Shown: piece by piece, positions 41,575 to 49,760 of the stretch | How positions within the stretch are numbered: the first letter of the stretch is position 1 | Layout: every line of letters begins with the position of its first letter | Source of the DNA: Shinella zoogloeoides | GTDB lineage: Bacteria; Pseudomonadota; Alphaproteobacteria; Rhizobiales; Rhizobiaceae | Assembly (NCBI RefSeq): GCF_003574625.1 | Contig: NZ_QNUJ01000005.1 | Coordinates: forward strand, 310,001 to 374,000 | Direction: 5' to 3' | DNA: 64,000 nucleotides | Notes under the pieces: model-generated | Databases searched by the model: none | The model's input: the letters and a program-made list of their open reading frames with translations, nothing else | What the model was told of the DNA's origin: nothing | Program-made: the position numbers and the translations under genes

Positions 41575-42642
41575 ATGGCTAAGCTGGCGCTGCCGGGCTG
41601 GGGAGGTTCGGCCGAGACCGGGGACGATTACCCGCACAAACTCTCAAGCCCCATGGCCTTCTTCTGGACGATGGTGATCTTCCTCATCATCGTCGGCTTC
41701 GTGGCCGCGATCCTCTTCCGCCAGGCGCAGACCGCGTTCCTTTCCAATCCCGGCCTCAACGGCCTGATCCTCGGCGTGCTGCTCATCGGCGTGCTGCTGG
41801 TGTTCAACCATGTGCTGGCGCTCCGGCCGGAGGTGCGCTGGTTCAATTCCTTCCGCGCGGCGGGCAGCGCCGAGAAGGTCGGGCGCGATCCCGTCCTGCT
41901 CGCGCCGATGCGCGCGCTGATCGGTCGCCACCATTCCGTGGCGCTTTCGACGGCGACGCTCCGCTCGATCCTCGATTCCATCGCGACCCGCCTCGACGAA
42001 TCGCGCGACACGTCGCGCTACCTGATCGGCCTTCTCGTCTTTCTCGGCCTGCTCGGCACCTTCTGGGGCCTGCTCGGCACGATCGGCTCGATCAGCTCGG
42101 TCATCCAGTCGCTCGATGCCGGCGGCGGCACGGCGAACGATATCCTGACAGCGCTGAAGGAGGGCCTCTCCGCGCCGCTGACGGGCATGGGCACGGCCTT
42201 CTCGACCTCGCTCTTCGGTCTTTCTTCCTCGCTCATCCTCGGCTTCCTCGATCTTCAGGCCGGGCGCGCGCAGAACCGCTTCTACACGGAGCTGGAAAAC
42301 TGGCTCTCCTCGGTGACGGATGTCGGCTCCGAGCTTCCGGCGGCCGCCGGCCTTGCGGGAACGTCTCCCGCCGACGTCCAGGCTCTCGCCGAGCAGATCC
42401 TCAAGCTCTCGCAGGAGAGCGGCGGCGGCAACCGCTCGACCGCCGCCATGGCGAGCCTTGCCGAAGGCATCCAGGGCCTCGTCAAGAACATGCGCAGCGA
42501 GCAGCAGATGCTGCGCGACTGGATCGAGGCGCAGCAGGAGGAATCGAAGGCCCTGCGCCGCACGCTCGACCGCCTTGCCGCGCGCAGCGGCGAGAAGGCC
42601 GAGCGCGCCGCTGAAAAGGCCCATCCGGCCGGGGGCGAATAA
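41575..42642 (+). CDS. MotA/TolQ/ExbB-family proton-channel protein
   Basis: This 355-aa membrane protein has hydrophobic segments near 20-45 and 55-75, then a pair at about 140-170 and 200-225 (LIGLLVFLGLLGTFWGLLGTI, AFSTSLFGLSSSLILGFLDL) that match the two pore helices of MotA/TolQ. A cytoplasmic coiled-coil tail (about 250-350) is rich in Arg/Glu/Gln. It abuts a peptidoglycan-binding partner gene with no gap, forming a stator-like pair. It is not part of a flagellar cluster. Confidence 0.85.
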   Translation: MAKLALPGWGGSAETGDDYPHKLSSPMAFFWTMVIFLIIVGFVAAILFRQAQTAFLSNPGLNGLILGVLLIGVLLVFNHVLALRPEVRWFNSFRAAGSAEKVGRDPVLLAPMRALIGRHHSVALSTATLRSILDSIATRLDESRDTSRYLIGLLVFLGLLGTFWGLLGTIGSISSVIQSLDAGGGTANDILTALKEGLSAPLTGMGTAFSTSLFGLSSSLILGFLDLQAGRAQNRFYTELENWLSSVTDVGSELPAAAGLAGTSPADVQALAEQILKLSQESGGGNRSTAAMASLAEGIQGLVKNMRSEQQMLRDWIEAQQEESKALRRTLDRLAARSGEKAERAAEKAHPAGGE

Positions 42643-43674
42643 ATGGCGCTCGGGCGCAACCGGCGCAGCCAGCGCACGATCGATTACTGGCCGGGCTTCG
42701 TCGATGCGCTGTCGACGCTGCTGCTCGCCATCATGTTCCTGCTCACCGTCTTCGTGCTGGCGCAATTCTTCCTGAGCCGGGAAATCTCGGGCAAGGACGA
42801 CGTGCTGAACCGGCTGACGAGCCAGATCAACGAGCTGACGCAGCTTCTGGCGCTCGAAAAGAGCGGCAAGCAGGATCTCGAGGATGCGCTCGCCAACCTG
42901 CAGGCCTCGCTCGCCCAGTCGGAAAGCGACCGCACGCGTCTCCAGCAGCTGCTCGACAGCGGCGCGGGCGTTTCCGCCGCCGCGAGCGCCCGCGTGACGA
43001 CGCTCGAAGGCGAGCTCGACAGCGAAAAGCAGGTGAGCGCACGGGCGATGAGCCAGATCGAGCTGCTGAACCAGCAGATTGCGGCGCTGCGCAGCCAGAT
43101 CGCCGCCGTGGAGGAGGCCCTGCAGGCCTCCGAGGCGAAGGACAAGAACTCGCAGGCCAAGATCGCCGATCTCGGCCGCCGCCTCAACGTGGCGCTGGCG
43201 CAGCGCGTGCAGGAACTCAACCGCTACCGCTCCGATTTCTTCGGGCGCCTTCGGGAAATCCTCTCCGACCGGGAGAATATCCGCATCGTCGGCGACCGCT
43301 TCGTCTTTCAGTCGGAGGTGCTGTTCCCCTCGGGCAGCAGCGACCTCAACGAGGCGGGGCAGGCGGAGATGCGCAAGCTCGCCGCCGCGCTGCTCGACCT
43401 TGCGAAGGAAATCCCCTCCGAGATCAACTGGGTGCTGCGTGTCGACGGTCATACGGATGCCGTGCCGCTTTCCGGCACCGGGCGCTATCGTGACAACTGG
43501 GAGCTTTCCTCGGCCCGTGCGACGTCGGTGGTGAAGTTCCTGATCGCCAACGGCGTGCCGGCCAACCGGCTCGTCGCGGCGGGCTTCGGCGAATTCCAGC
43601 CGATCGCCGAGGGCGACGATGCCGCCGCCCGCGCCACCAACCGCCGCATCGAGCTGAAACTCACCGAGAAATAG
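42643..43674 (+). CDS. OmpA/MotB-like peptidoglycan-binding protein
   Basis: This 343-aa protein starts with one membrane helix (ALSTLLLAIMFLLTVFVLAQF) and a following long coiled coil (about 50-195). A C-terminal OmpA domain (about 215-343) has FQSEVLFPSGSSDLNEAG, VDGHTDAVPL, NWELSSARATSVVKFL and GFGEFQPIAEGDD. The aspartate expected in the plug helix of MotB/TolR-type proteins may be the one in GFVDALST. It is the partner of the preceding MotA-like protein and ends convergent with the ABC exporter gene. Confidence 0.87.
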   Translation: MALGRNRRSQRTIDYWPGFVDALSTLLLAIMFLLTVFVLAQFFLSREISGKDDVLNRLTSQINELTQLLALEKSGKQDLEDALANLQASLAQSESDRTRLQQLLDSGAGVSAAASARVTTLEGELDSEKQVSARAMSQIELLNQQIAALRSQIAAVEEALQASEAKDKNSQAKIADLGRRLNVALAQRVQELNRYRSDFFGRLREILSDRENIRIVGDRFVFQSEVLFPSGSSDLNEAGQAEMRKLAAALLDLAKEIPSEINWVLRVDGHTDAVPLSGTGRYRDNWELSSARATSVVKFLIANGVPANRLVAAGFGEFQPIAEGDDAAARATNRRIELKLTEK

Positions 43675-43692
43675 CCTAGGTGGAACGCACGG

Positions 43693-45516
43693 TCAGCCGA
43701 CCGCGCGCTCCTCGTCGAGGAATGCCTGTCCGCCATGGTCGAACTGGAGGCGGGCGAGGCGGGCATAGAGGCCATCCTGCCGGATGAGCGACTGGTGCGT
43801 GCCTTCCTCAACCACGCGGCCGTCCTCCATGACGAGGATGCGGTCGGCCTTGAGCACGGTGGCGAGGCGGTGCGCGATGACGATGGTCGTGCGCTTGCCC
43901 ATCTGGCTGTCGAGCGCCTTCTGGACGAGTGTCTCGCTCTCGGCGTCGAGGGCGGAGGTCGCCTCGTCGAGCAGCAGGAGCGGCGCATCCTTGAGGATGG
44001 CGCGGGCGATCGCGATGCGCTGGCGCTGGCCGCCCGAAAGCGTCACGCCGCGTTCGCCGACCATCGTGTCGTAGCCGTTGTCGAGCCGTTCGATGAATTC
44101 CTCGGCCTGCGCGGCGCGGGCGGCTACGCGGATCGCCTCGTCGCCGACGCCGCTCATGCCGAAGGCGATGTTGTCGCGGATCGTCGCGGCGAAGATGGTG
44201 ACGTCCTGCGGCACGAGCGCGATGCGCCGGCGCAGCTCTTCCGGATCGGCGGCCCGCAGGTCGACGCCGTCGAGGAGGACGCTGCCGGAATCCGGGTCGT
44301 AGAAGCGCAGCACGAGCGAGAGGATCGTACTCTTGCCGGCGCCCGAGGGGCCGACGACGGCGACGGTCTCGCCCGGCTTCACGGCGAAGGAGAGGCCGTT
44401 GATGCTGCGATAGCCGGGGCGGGCGGGATAGGAGAAGTGGACGTCCCGGAAGGCCAGTTCGCCGCGGGCAGGGACGGGCAGGGCGACCGGATTGACGGGG
44501 GCGGTGATCGCCGGCTGTTCGGCGAGCAGTTCCGTCAGGCGCTCGGCGGCGCCGGCGGCCTGCGACAGCTCGCCCCAGACCTCCGAGAGCGCGCCAAGGC
44601 TGCCGGCGGCGAAGACCGCATAGAGCAGGAACTGGCCGAGCGTGCCGGCCGACAGCGTGCCGGACAGCACGTCGCGGGCGCCGAACCAGAGCACGGCGAC
44701 GACGGAGCCGAAGATCATGGCGATGGCGAAGCCCGTCAGCAGCGAGCGGGCGCGGATGGCCGAGCGGGCGGCCTCATAGGCGCTTTCGACATTGCCGAAG
44801 AAGCGGTCGCGGGCGGCCTCTTCCGCATTGAAGGCCTGCAGGGTGCGCGTCGCGCCGATGGCCTCGCCGGCATAGGCGGAGGCGGCGGCAAGCGTATCCT
44901 GCGCCTCGCGCGAGCGGCGGCGCACGGAGCGGCCAAAGGCGACGAGCGGGAAGACGATGACGGGAATGGCGGCGAGGACGAGGCTGGAGAGCTTCGGGCT
45001 CGTATAGACCATCATCGCGATGGCGCCGAGACAAAGGATGAGGTTGCGTAGTGCGACCGAGGCGGTGGCCCCGACGGCGGACTTGATCTGCGTCGTGTCG
45101 GCCGTCAGGCGTGAAACGATCTCGCCGGACTGGTTGACGTCGAAGAAGGCGGGCGAGAGCTTCGTCACATGGGCGAAGACGTCGCGGCGCAGGTCCGCCA
45201 CGATGCGCTCGCCGAGCGTGATGACGAAATAGTAGCGCATGGCGCTCGCCAGCGCGAGCAGGCCCGCCAGCACGAAGAGCATCGTGAAATAGGTGTTGAT
45301 GAAGCCGGTGTCGGCATTGGAGAAGCCGTGGTCGATCATGCGGCGCACGGCGACCGGCAGCGCCAGCGTCGTGACGGCGGCAAGGACGAGCGCGATCAGC
45401 GCGCCCGTGACGAGGCCGCGATACCGGCGAATATAGGGGGCAAGCCTGCCAAGCGGACGAATGTTGCGGCGTGCGGATTTCTCCGCCGCGACTGTCTGAC
45501 TGTCTGTGGACACCAT
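43693..45516 (-). CDS. ABC exporter, MsbA-type half-transporter
   Basis: This 607-aa protein has an N-terminal six-helix membrane domain (about 30-320) fused to an ATPase domain (about 350-590) with Walker [12 protein letters not shown], signature [12 protein letters not shown], Walker [13 protein letters not shown] and the switch histidine IAHRLATV. Length and order fit homodimeric type IV exporters of lipids or drugs; the substrate is unknown. ATG at 45516 has GGGGGT upstream. It is convergent with the OmpA-like gene and divergent from rpmE. Confidence 0.92.
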   Translation of the reverse strand: MVSTDSQTVAAEKSARRNIRPLGRLAPYIRRYRGLVTGALIALVLAAVTTLALPVAVRRMIDHGFSNADTGFINTYFTMLFVLAGLLALASAMRYYFVITLGERIVADLRRDVFAHVTKLSPAFFDVNQSGEIVSRLTADTTQIKSAVGATASVALRNLILCLGAIAMMVYTSPKLSSLVLAAIPVIVFPLVAFGRSVRRRSREAQDTLAAASAYAGEAIGATRTLQAFNAEEAARDRFFGNVESAYEAARSAIRARSLLTGFAIAMIFGSVVAVLWFGARDVLSGTLSAGTLGQFLLYAVFAAGSLGALSEVWGELSQAAGAAERLTELLAEQPAITAPVNPVALPVPARGELAFRDVHFSYPARPGYRSINGLSFAVKPGETVAVVGPSGAGKSTILSLVLRFYDPDSGSVLLDGVDLRAADPEELRRRIALVPQDVTIFAATIRDNIAFGMSGVGDEAIRVAARAAQAEEFIERLDNGYDTMVGERGVTLSGGQRQRIAIARAILKDAPLLLLDEATSALDAESETLVQKALDSQMGKRTTIVIAHRLATVLKADRILVMEDGRVVEEGTHQSLIRQDGLYARLARLQFDHGGQAFLDEERAVG

Positions 45517-45706
45517 ACCCCCGTTTCCAGTGCCTGGCGGCACGAATTGTCTTTCGGCTCTTGTTATCCAGACGGCCTTCATGTATAGGCTCGCCATCGA
45601 ATTGGGAAGCCGTAGGTCCGACCGACTGCGGCTTCATTTACGTCTTTGGCCCCGCTGCCGCAATCCGTTGCGACAAATGGCCCCCGGAACAGGCAGGAAA
45701 GTTGTC

Positions 45707-45928
45707 ATGAAGGCTGATATCCATCCCGAGTACCACACGATCAAGGTCGTGATGACCGACGGCACCGAGTACGAAACCCGCTCGACCTGGGGTTCGGAAG
45801 GCGCGACGATGAACCTCGAAATCGACCCCAAGTCCCATCCGGCCTGGACGGGCGGCAACCAGCAGCTCATGGACCGCGGCGGCCGCGTCTCCAAGTTCAA
45901 GAAGCGCTTCGAAGGCCTCGGCCTTTAA
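45707..45928 (+). CDS. rpmE: 50S ribosomal protein L31
   Basis: This 73-aa protein begins [16 protein letters not shown] and continues [20 protein letters not shown]. It is the cysteine-free L31 used by rhizobia. ATG at 45707 is preceded by AGGA. A terminator follows 26 nt after the stop. Confidence 0.96.
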   Translation: MKADIHPEYHTIKVVMTDGTEYETRSTWGSEGATMNLEIDPKSHPAWTGGNQQLMDRGGRVSKFKKRFEGLGL

Positions 45929-45954
45929 TCTGCCTTCCGCAGTGGATTTTCGAG

Positions 45955-45978
45955 AACCCGGCTTCGGCCGGGTTTTTT
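45955..45978 (+). terminator. Rho-independent terminator of rpmE
   Basis: AACCCGGC and GCCGGGTT form an 8-bp stem with a TTCG loop, followed by TTTT. Confidence 0.9.
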
Positions 45979-45999
45979 GTTGCCTGCTGTTTGCAGATT

Positions 46000-46152
46000 G
46001 CCCCTCATCCCCCTGCCGGGACCTTCTCCCCGCAAGCGGGGAGAAGGGTGTGTTACACCGTTTTCCCCAAGCCTCGGAATGCAGGAAAACGGCGCTCCCA
46101 GCGCTCCTTGCCCCGCTTGCGGGGAGAGGATGCCGGCAGGCAGGTGAGGGGC
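46000..46152. repeat. RIME-like palindromic element, copy 1
   Basis: This is a 153-bp element bounded by GCCCCTCA and its mirror TGAGGGGC. Internally it has CTTCTCCCCGCAAGCGGGG on the left and a CCCCGCTTGCGGGGAGA arm on the right. It is one of three such elements in the window, each placed between convergent genes (here rpmE and rcdA). The name RIME is from memory of rhizobial intergenic mosaic elements. Confidence 0.85.
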
Positions 46153-46174
46153 AGCCCACCCGAAACGCAGGCAA

Positions 46175-46198
46175 CAAAAAACCCGGCCGAAGCCGGGT
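46175..46198 (-). terminator. Rho-independent terminator of rcdA
   Basis: ACCCGGC (46181-46187) and GCCGGGT (46192-46198) pair around CGAA, with a T run on the minus strand. It uses almost the same wording as the rpmE terminator. Confidence 0.88.
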
Positions 46199-46225
46199 CT
46201 ATGCATGGATGCGTGCGCCAGCCGC

Positions 46226-46744
46226 TCAGTTGTTCCCGAATGCCGTCTGCAGCAGGTTGAGCTGGGCCTGGACGCTGTTCTGGTTGTCCGGCTGGAAGGT
46301 CTGGACGTCCTGCGGGCGGTAGATCTCGCGGTCGAGCAGGGCGATGCGGTTCTGCAGGCGCAGCGAGCGTTCGATGAGGTCGCGGAAGGCTTCCGGCAGG
46401 TCGTTCCAGCCGGGTGCGGTCTTGTCGACGTTGAAGCTGTCGAGGCGCACCTTGCTCTTTTCGGAAAGCACCTGGTCGCGGCTCATCTCGCCGTTGTTGA
46501 CGGCGCGCTGGAGCAGGAGCCAGGAGGCCATCTGCATCAGGCGGGTGGTGAGGCGCATGGATTCGGCCGCATAGAGCACGGAGGCCATGCGCGGCAGAAC
46601 CTTCGATGCCTGCCTGCCGACGCCGTCGAGATAGCTCGCGGTTTCCTCGACCAGACCCATGCCTTCGGCGTACAGGGACTTGAACTGCGCCGACGACGCA
46701 ACATGGCCAGCGAAGCTGACGGTATTCAATCCTCTTTCGGACAT
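46226..46744 (-). CDS. rcdA: cell-cycle adaptor RcdA (DUF1465)
   Basis: This 172-aa helical protein belongs to DUF1465, the family of Caulobacter RcdA, an adaptor that helps CpdR and ClpXP degrade the master regulator CtrA. Visible blocks are VASSAQFKSLYAEGMGLVEE, ASYLDGVGRQASKVLP, ESMRLTTRLMQMASWLL and DLIERSLRLQNRIALLDREI. ATG at 46744 follows a GAAGAAA-type ribosome site. A perfect CtrA box lies about 120 bp upstream, matching the known feedback in which CtrA activates rcdA in Caulobacter. The function here is by homology. Confidence 0.88.
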   Translation of the reverse strand: MSERGLNTVSFAGHVASSAQFKSLYAEGMGLVEETASYLDGVGRQASKVLPRMASVLYAAESMRLTTRLMQMASWLLLQRAVNNGEMSRDQVLSEKSKVRLDSFNVDKTAPGWNDLPEAFRDLIERSLRLQNRIALLDREIYRPQDVQTFQPDNQNSVQAQLNLLQTAFGNN

Positions 46745-46862
46745 GGTTTCTTCCCTGTTGAACGCATCACTTGCAGGTAACGGCAGGTCGGCCCGAGGTG
46801 TTCCAAGTGGCCGGTCTATGGCTAGAAGATGATGCCATAACCCAATTCGCGCAAGGGTATTC

Positions 46863-46877
46863 TTAAGAAAGGGTTAA
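46863..46877. promoter_or_regulatory. perfect CtrA box upstream of rcdA
   Basis: TTAA-GAAAGGG-TTAA matches the CtrA consensus TTAA-N7-TTAA exactly. It is 119 bp upstream of the rcdA start codon. Only two perfect boxes were found by eye in the whole window, and both lie in this gap. Confidence 0.65.
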
Positions 46878-46924
46878 TCTCCACAATTCTTTCGGGACAG
46901 GTGCCGCGGGCGGCGCGCGGCAAA

Positions 46925-47027
46925 TAAAAAAAGAGCCGCGGAAAGCGGCTCTCAAGGTAAAACAGGGAGAAAAATCAGACCGATACCCCGGAGGGAGAAA
47001 ATGTCTGAAGCCGGAAGGACCGGATGT
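46925..47027 (-). ncRNA. candidate small regulatory RNA
   Basis: The minus strand between rcdA and the NUDIX gene reads as a structured RNA. A short CCGG/CCGG hairpin (47011-47023) comes first, then a TCAGAC/GTCTGA stem enclosing CUCCCUCC-type sequence, then a single-stranded U-rich segment with UCUCCCU. A strong terminator hairpin follows, AGAGCCGC/GCGGCTCT with seven Ts (46926-46952). The unpaired CUCCC motifs resemble the alpha-r8/suhB (MmgR) small RNA family as I remember it; membership is unproven. There is no protein gene that this terminator could serve. The 5' end near 47027 is a guess. Confidence 0.6.
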
Positions 47028-47048
47028 GCAAGTAATAACATGTAAGGC

Positions 47049-47064
47049 TTAATGGCCGGTTAAC
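47049..47064. promoter_or_regulatory. perfect CtrA box upstream of the small RNA and NUDIX gene
   Basis: TTAA-TGGCCGG-TTAAC matches the extended CtrA consensus. For the minus-strand RNA it would sit at about -22 to -37, the usual activating position over the -35 region. For the NUDIX gene it is about 100 bp upstream of the start codon. Confidence 0.65.
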
Positions 47065-47164
47065 TCTATTGTCGTTCGGTCTTTCCCTGTGTCTTTTCGG
47101 CAAGGCTGCGGCAATCCGGCGCGGCGGCCCCCGCGCAGGCAGGCGTGATTCGAGGAATGTGAAG

Positions 47165-47608
47165 ATGGCGTCCTATCTGATGGAGCTTCGCGGCCTGGTC
47201 GGCCGGCGGCTGCTTCTCGTCCCATCGGTCGCGGCCGTCATCCAGGATGGCGATGGCCGGCTGCTGCTGCAGGAGAAGGCTTCGGGAGAGGGCTGGAGCC
47301 TACCCGCGGGCGCCATCGAGCCGGGCGAGACGCCGCAGGAGGCGATAATGCGCGAGGTGTTGGAGGAGACCGGGCTCAAGGTCGCTCCGGTGGAAGTCCT
47401 CGGGGTCTTCGGCGGGCGGGACTTCCGCCATACCTATCCGAACGGTGACGAGGTCGAATATGTCGTCACCCTGTTCAGATGCGCGGTGGTCGAGGAGGGG
47501 GAAACCTGGACGGACCCGGAAACCCGGTCCCTCCGCTATTTCACGCGGGACATGCTGCCGCGCCTGACGCCGCCCTATCCTCTGTCGGCGCTGTTCCCCG
47601 AGGTCTAG
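47165..47608 (+). CDS. NUDIX hydrolase
   Basis: This 147-aa protein has a complete Nudix box from GAIEPGETPQEAIMREVLEE to TGLKV (about residues 54-76, with the REVLEE glutamates for Mg2+), preceded by AAVIQDGDGRLLLQEKA. It hydrolyses an unidentified nucleoside diphosphate derivative. ATG at 47165 is preferred; a longer upstream frame is not supported. It is convergent with the DUF1192-MFS pair, stops overlapping by four bases. Confidence 0.9.
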   Translation: MASYLMELRGLVGRRLLLVPSVAAVIQDGDGRLLLQEKASGEGWSLPAGAIEPGETPQEAIMREVLEETGLKVAPVEVLGVFGGRDFRHTYPNGDEVEYVVTLFRCAVVEEGETWTDPETRSLRYFTRDMLPRLTPPYPLSALFPEV

Positions 47609-47793
47609 CGGAAGAGGCTTTCCGCCGCCGAGCGGCTCGCGCCCTTCTTCGCCTTTTCCGATTCGAGGCGTTCGATCTCTGCGCGCAGGAGGTCTATGCG
47701 CGCGGAAAGCTCGTCCACCGAAAGCAGCGACAGGTCGCTGCCGATCTCGTGTGCGGTCTTCCTGGCCGGGCGGTCGTCGTCGAACAGGCTCAT
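47605..47793 (-). CDS. DUF1192 small protein
   Basis: This 62-aa protein starts MSLFDDDRPARKTAHEIG and contains the family core LSVDELSARIDLLRAEIERL, a short coiled coil. The function is unknown. Its start overlaps the stop of the upstream MFS gene by four bases, so the two are coupled. Confidence 0.87.
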   Translation of the reverse strand: MSLFDDDRPARKTAHEIGSDLSLLSVDELSARIDLLRAEIERLESEKAKKGASRSAAESLFR

Positions 47794-49067
47794 GCGGGGC
47801 GCTCCTCCTGTTGATCGTCGGCGGCCTGCGGCTGGGCGAGGGCGCGCGGCGAAAGCTGAAGGCTTTCCGGCGTGGTCAGCGTGCCGGGGTTGATGGTCGT
47901 GTAGGCGTCGCGCATCTCCGCCGGCACCGCGGCGCGGCGGCGGCTGCGGAAGATCGCGTAGGCGGTGATCAGGATATGCGCGACGAAGGTCACCATGAAG
48001 AGCGCATAGGGGCTGACCGCCGACATGATCGGGCCGCCGATCGTCGGGCCGATGATCGTGCCGACGCCATAGAGCAGCAGCAGGCCGCCGGAGACCTTCA
48101 CGAAGTCCTCGGGGCTGGCGAAGTCGTTGGCGTGCGAAACGGCGATCGGGTACAGCGCGTTGGCCATGGCGCCGTAGAGCGCGGTGAGCAGCAGCAGCGC
48201 GGGCACGGAGGCCGGCTGGAAGAGGAAGAGGCAAAGCCCGGCGATGGCGGCGATGGCCGACAGCACCGCGAGGACGATGCGGCGGTCGACCCTGTCGGAG
48301 ATGCGGCCGGCCGGCAGCTGCATGACGGCGCCGGCGAAGATGGCGCCGCTCATCATGATGGCGATGGTGCTCGGCGTGAGGCCGGCATTGGCGCCGAAGA
48401 CCGCGCCGAGCGTGCCGAAGGCGCCGTTGGCGATGCCGATCAGCACGATGCCGACGCAGGCGATCGGCGAGGTGCGGTAGAGCGCGGGGATGTCGAGCCT
48501 GACCTGTTTCAGCGGCTGCGGCGAGGCGGCCGTCGAGAGCGTCGTCGGCAGCATGGCGAGGCAATAGAGGATGCCGGCGAACATGAAGAGGATCGGCGTC
48601 GTGACGTCGCCGAGCGCGACGGTCATCTGGCCGCCCACGGTGCCGATGAGGGTGATGGCGATATAGAGCGAGAAGATCAGGCCGCGGCTCTCGTTGGTCG
48701 CGCGCTCGTTCAGCCAGCTTTCGATGATCATCGACGTGCCGGCGATGGAAAAGCCTGTGACGGCGCGCAGCACGATCCACCAGACCGGATCGACCAGGAT
48801 ACCCGTCAGCAGTGCGATGATGGCGATCAGCGAGGCGAAGCCGGAAAAGGCGCGCACATGGCCGATGCGCTTGACCACCGTCGGAGCCAGAAGGCAGCCG
48901 AGGACGAAGCCCGTCGCCCAGGACGTGCCGAGCAGGCCGAGCATCGTCGTCGCATATCCCTCGAAGGCGCCGCGCATCGGCAGGAGCAGGCCGTGCAGGC
49001 CGTTGCCGAGGAAGAGGAACAGCGTGCCCATCAGCAGCGCGAAGACGGAAATGAGGTTTTTACGCAT
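47790..49067 (-). CDS. major facilitator superfamily transporter
   Basis: This 425-aa protein has twelve membrane segments in two halves, with a loop motif RIGHVRAFSG after helix 2 and GRISDRVDRR, a good motif A variant, after helix 8. It belongs to the YcaD/YfkF-like MFS group, and the substrate is unknown. ATG at 49067 follows a GAAGGTCTC-type site. It is the first gene of an operon with DUF1192. Confidence 0.88.
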   Translation of the reverse strand: MRKNLISVFALLMGTLFLFLGNGLHGLLLPMRGAFEGYATTMLGLLGTSWATGFVLGCLLAPTVVKRIGHVRAFSGFASLIAIIALLTGILVDPVWWIVLRAVTGFSIAGTSMIIESWLNERATNESRGLIFSLYIAITLIGTVGGQMTVALGDVTTPILFMFAGILYCLAMLPTTLSTAASPQPLKQVRLDIPALYRTSPIACVGIVLIGIANGAFGTLGAVFGANAGLTPSTIAIMMSGAIFAGAVMQLPAGRISDRVDRRIVLAVLSAIAAIAGLCLFLFQPASVPALLLLTALYGAMANALYPIAVSHANDFASPEDFVKVSGGLLLLYGVGTIIGPTIGGPIMSAVSPYALFMVTFVAHILITAYAIFRSRRRAAVPAEMRDAYTTINPGTLTTPESLQLSPRALAQPQAADDQQEERPA

Positions 49068-49218
49068 GAGACCTTCGCAGTTTCGCCAATGGGAAAGGAA
49101 TAGCGTACCTGCCGGCGAATGCCAGATGCAAAGCTTGAAACCATGCGATTTTCAGGCCTTGCGCTGATCGCTTGGAAAAGTGTCCGAGGTGTGACAGGAA
49201 GGGGCGAGAAAGGCCGCC

Positions 49219-49374
49219 ATGTCGAAAATCCTTCCCGCCCTGCTTCTTGCCGCCATGCTGCTGCACATCATCCGGCCCATCGGCCTGCCGGGGCTGCGGC
49301 GGCGCACGGATTTCTGGAAGATCGCGGTTTTCGCGATCGGACTGATGATGCTGACGGTGCTGATCCGGCCTTAA
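49219..49374 (+). CDS. 51-aa membrane peptide
   Basis: This is a small reading frame with GAGAAAGG upstream of ATG 49219. The product has two hydrophobic segments (MSKILPALLLAAMLLHI and WKIAVFAIGLMMLTVLI) joined by a basic loop GLRRRTDF. It is likely a two-helix inner-membrane peptide of unknown role. It is divergent from the MFS gene. Confidence 0.6.
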   Translation: MSKILPALLLAAMLLHIIRPIGLPGLRRRTDFWKIAVFAIGLMMLTVLIRP

Positions 49375-49530
49375 ATTGAGGGCCCGGAGGAGGCCGGCCG
49401 TCACGCGGAAGACCATCCGTCCCTCGATTACGCCGATTTCCGACCTCTCCTTTGTCAAGCCCGCGGATGACGTCGAGGGGAGGTGAGGGCTTGGCCGGAA
49501 GGAGTGCGGTGTTTACGCGGCCCCCGAACG

Positions 49531-49555
49531 CAAAAGGGCCACCCGAAGGTGGCCC
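49531..49555 (-). terminator. terminator of the micro-ORF transcript
   Basis: GGGCCACC and GGTGGCCC pair around CGAA (49536-49555), followed on the minus strand by TTTTG. Confidence 0.8.
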
Positions 49556-49610
49556 CCATGAGGTCTGGTCCGGCACGGACCCGGGCCTATGGGCCCGAAG
49601 GAAGGTGGGT

Positions 49611-49685
49611 TCAGAGCGAGGGCTGCCTCGCTTTCGTCACCACTTTTCCCATGCCCGCGGCCAAAGCCAAAATCTCATTAGACAT
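49611..49685 (-). CDS. 24-aa micro-ORF
   Basis: The frame MSNEILALAAGMGKVVTKAR ends QPSL after 24 codons. ATG 49685 has AAGGAAGG seven bases upstream, a stronger ribosome site than most genes here. It has its own promoter-like sequence (-35 CTTGCG at 49746-49751, -10 CTACAT at 49724-49729, 16 apart) and terminator (49531-49555), giving a transcript of about 185 nt. It may be a genuine small protein or the coding part of a dual-function RNA. A second hairpin (GGGCCC repeats near 49583-49597) sits in the 3' part. Confidence 0.5.
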   Translation of the reverse strand: MSNEILALAAGMGKVVTKARQPSL

Positions 49686-49723
49686 CGGATCACCTTCCTT
49701 TCTGAACGTTGACGATACAGGAA

Positions 49724-49751
49724 ATGTAGGCGATCCGCGCCGGAGCGCAAG
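49724..49751 (-). promoter_or_regulatory. candidate promoter of the micro-ORF
   Basis: On the minus strand CTTGCG (49746-49751) and CTACAT (49724-49729) are separated by 16 nt, close to the rhizobial consensus. It lies within 10 nt of the end of pgk. Confidence 0.45.
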
Positions 49752-49760
49752 GCTTTCCTG

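Noticed and set aside
41575-43674. Zorya anti-phage system (ZorA/ZorB)
   Set aside because: The two proteins share the MotA/OmpA plan of ZorAB, but no ZorC, ZorD or ZorE genes lie beside them; the ABC exporter follows on the opposite strand.
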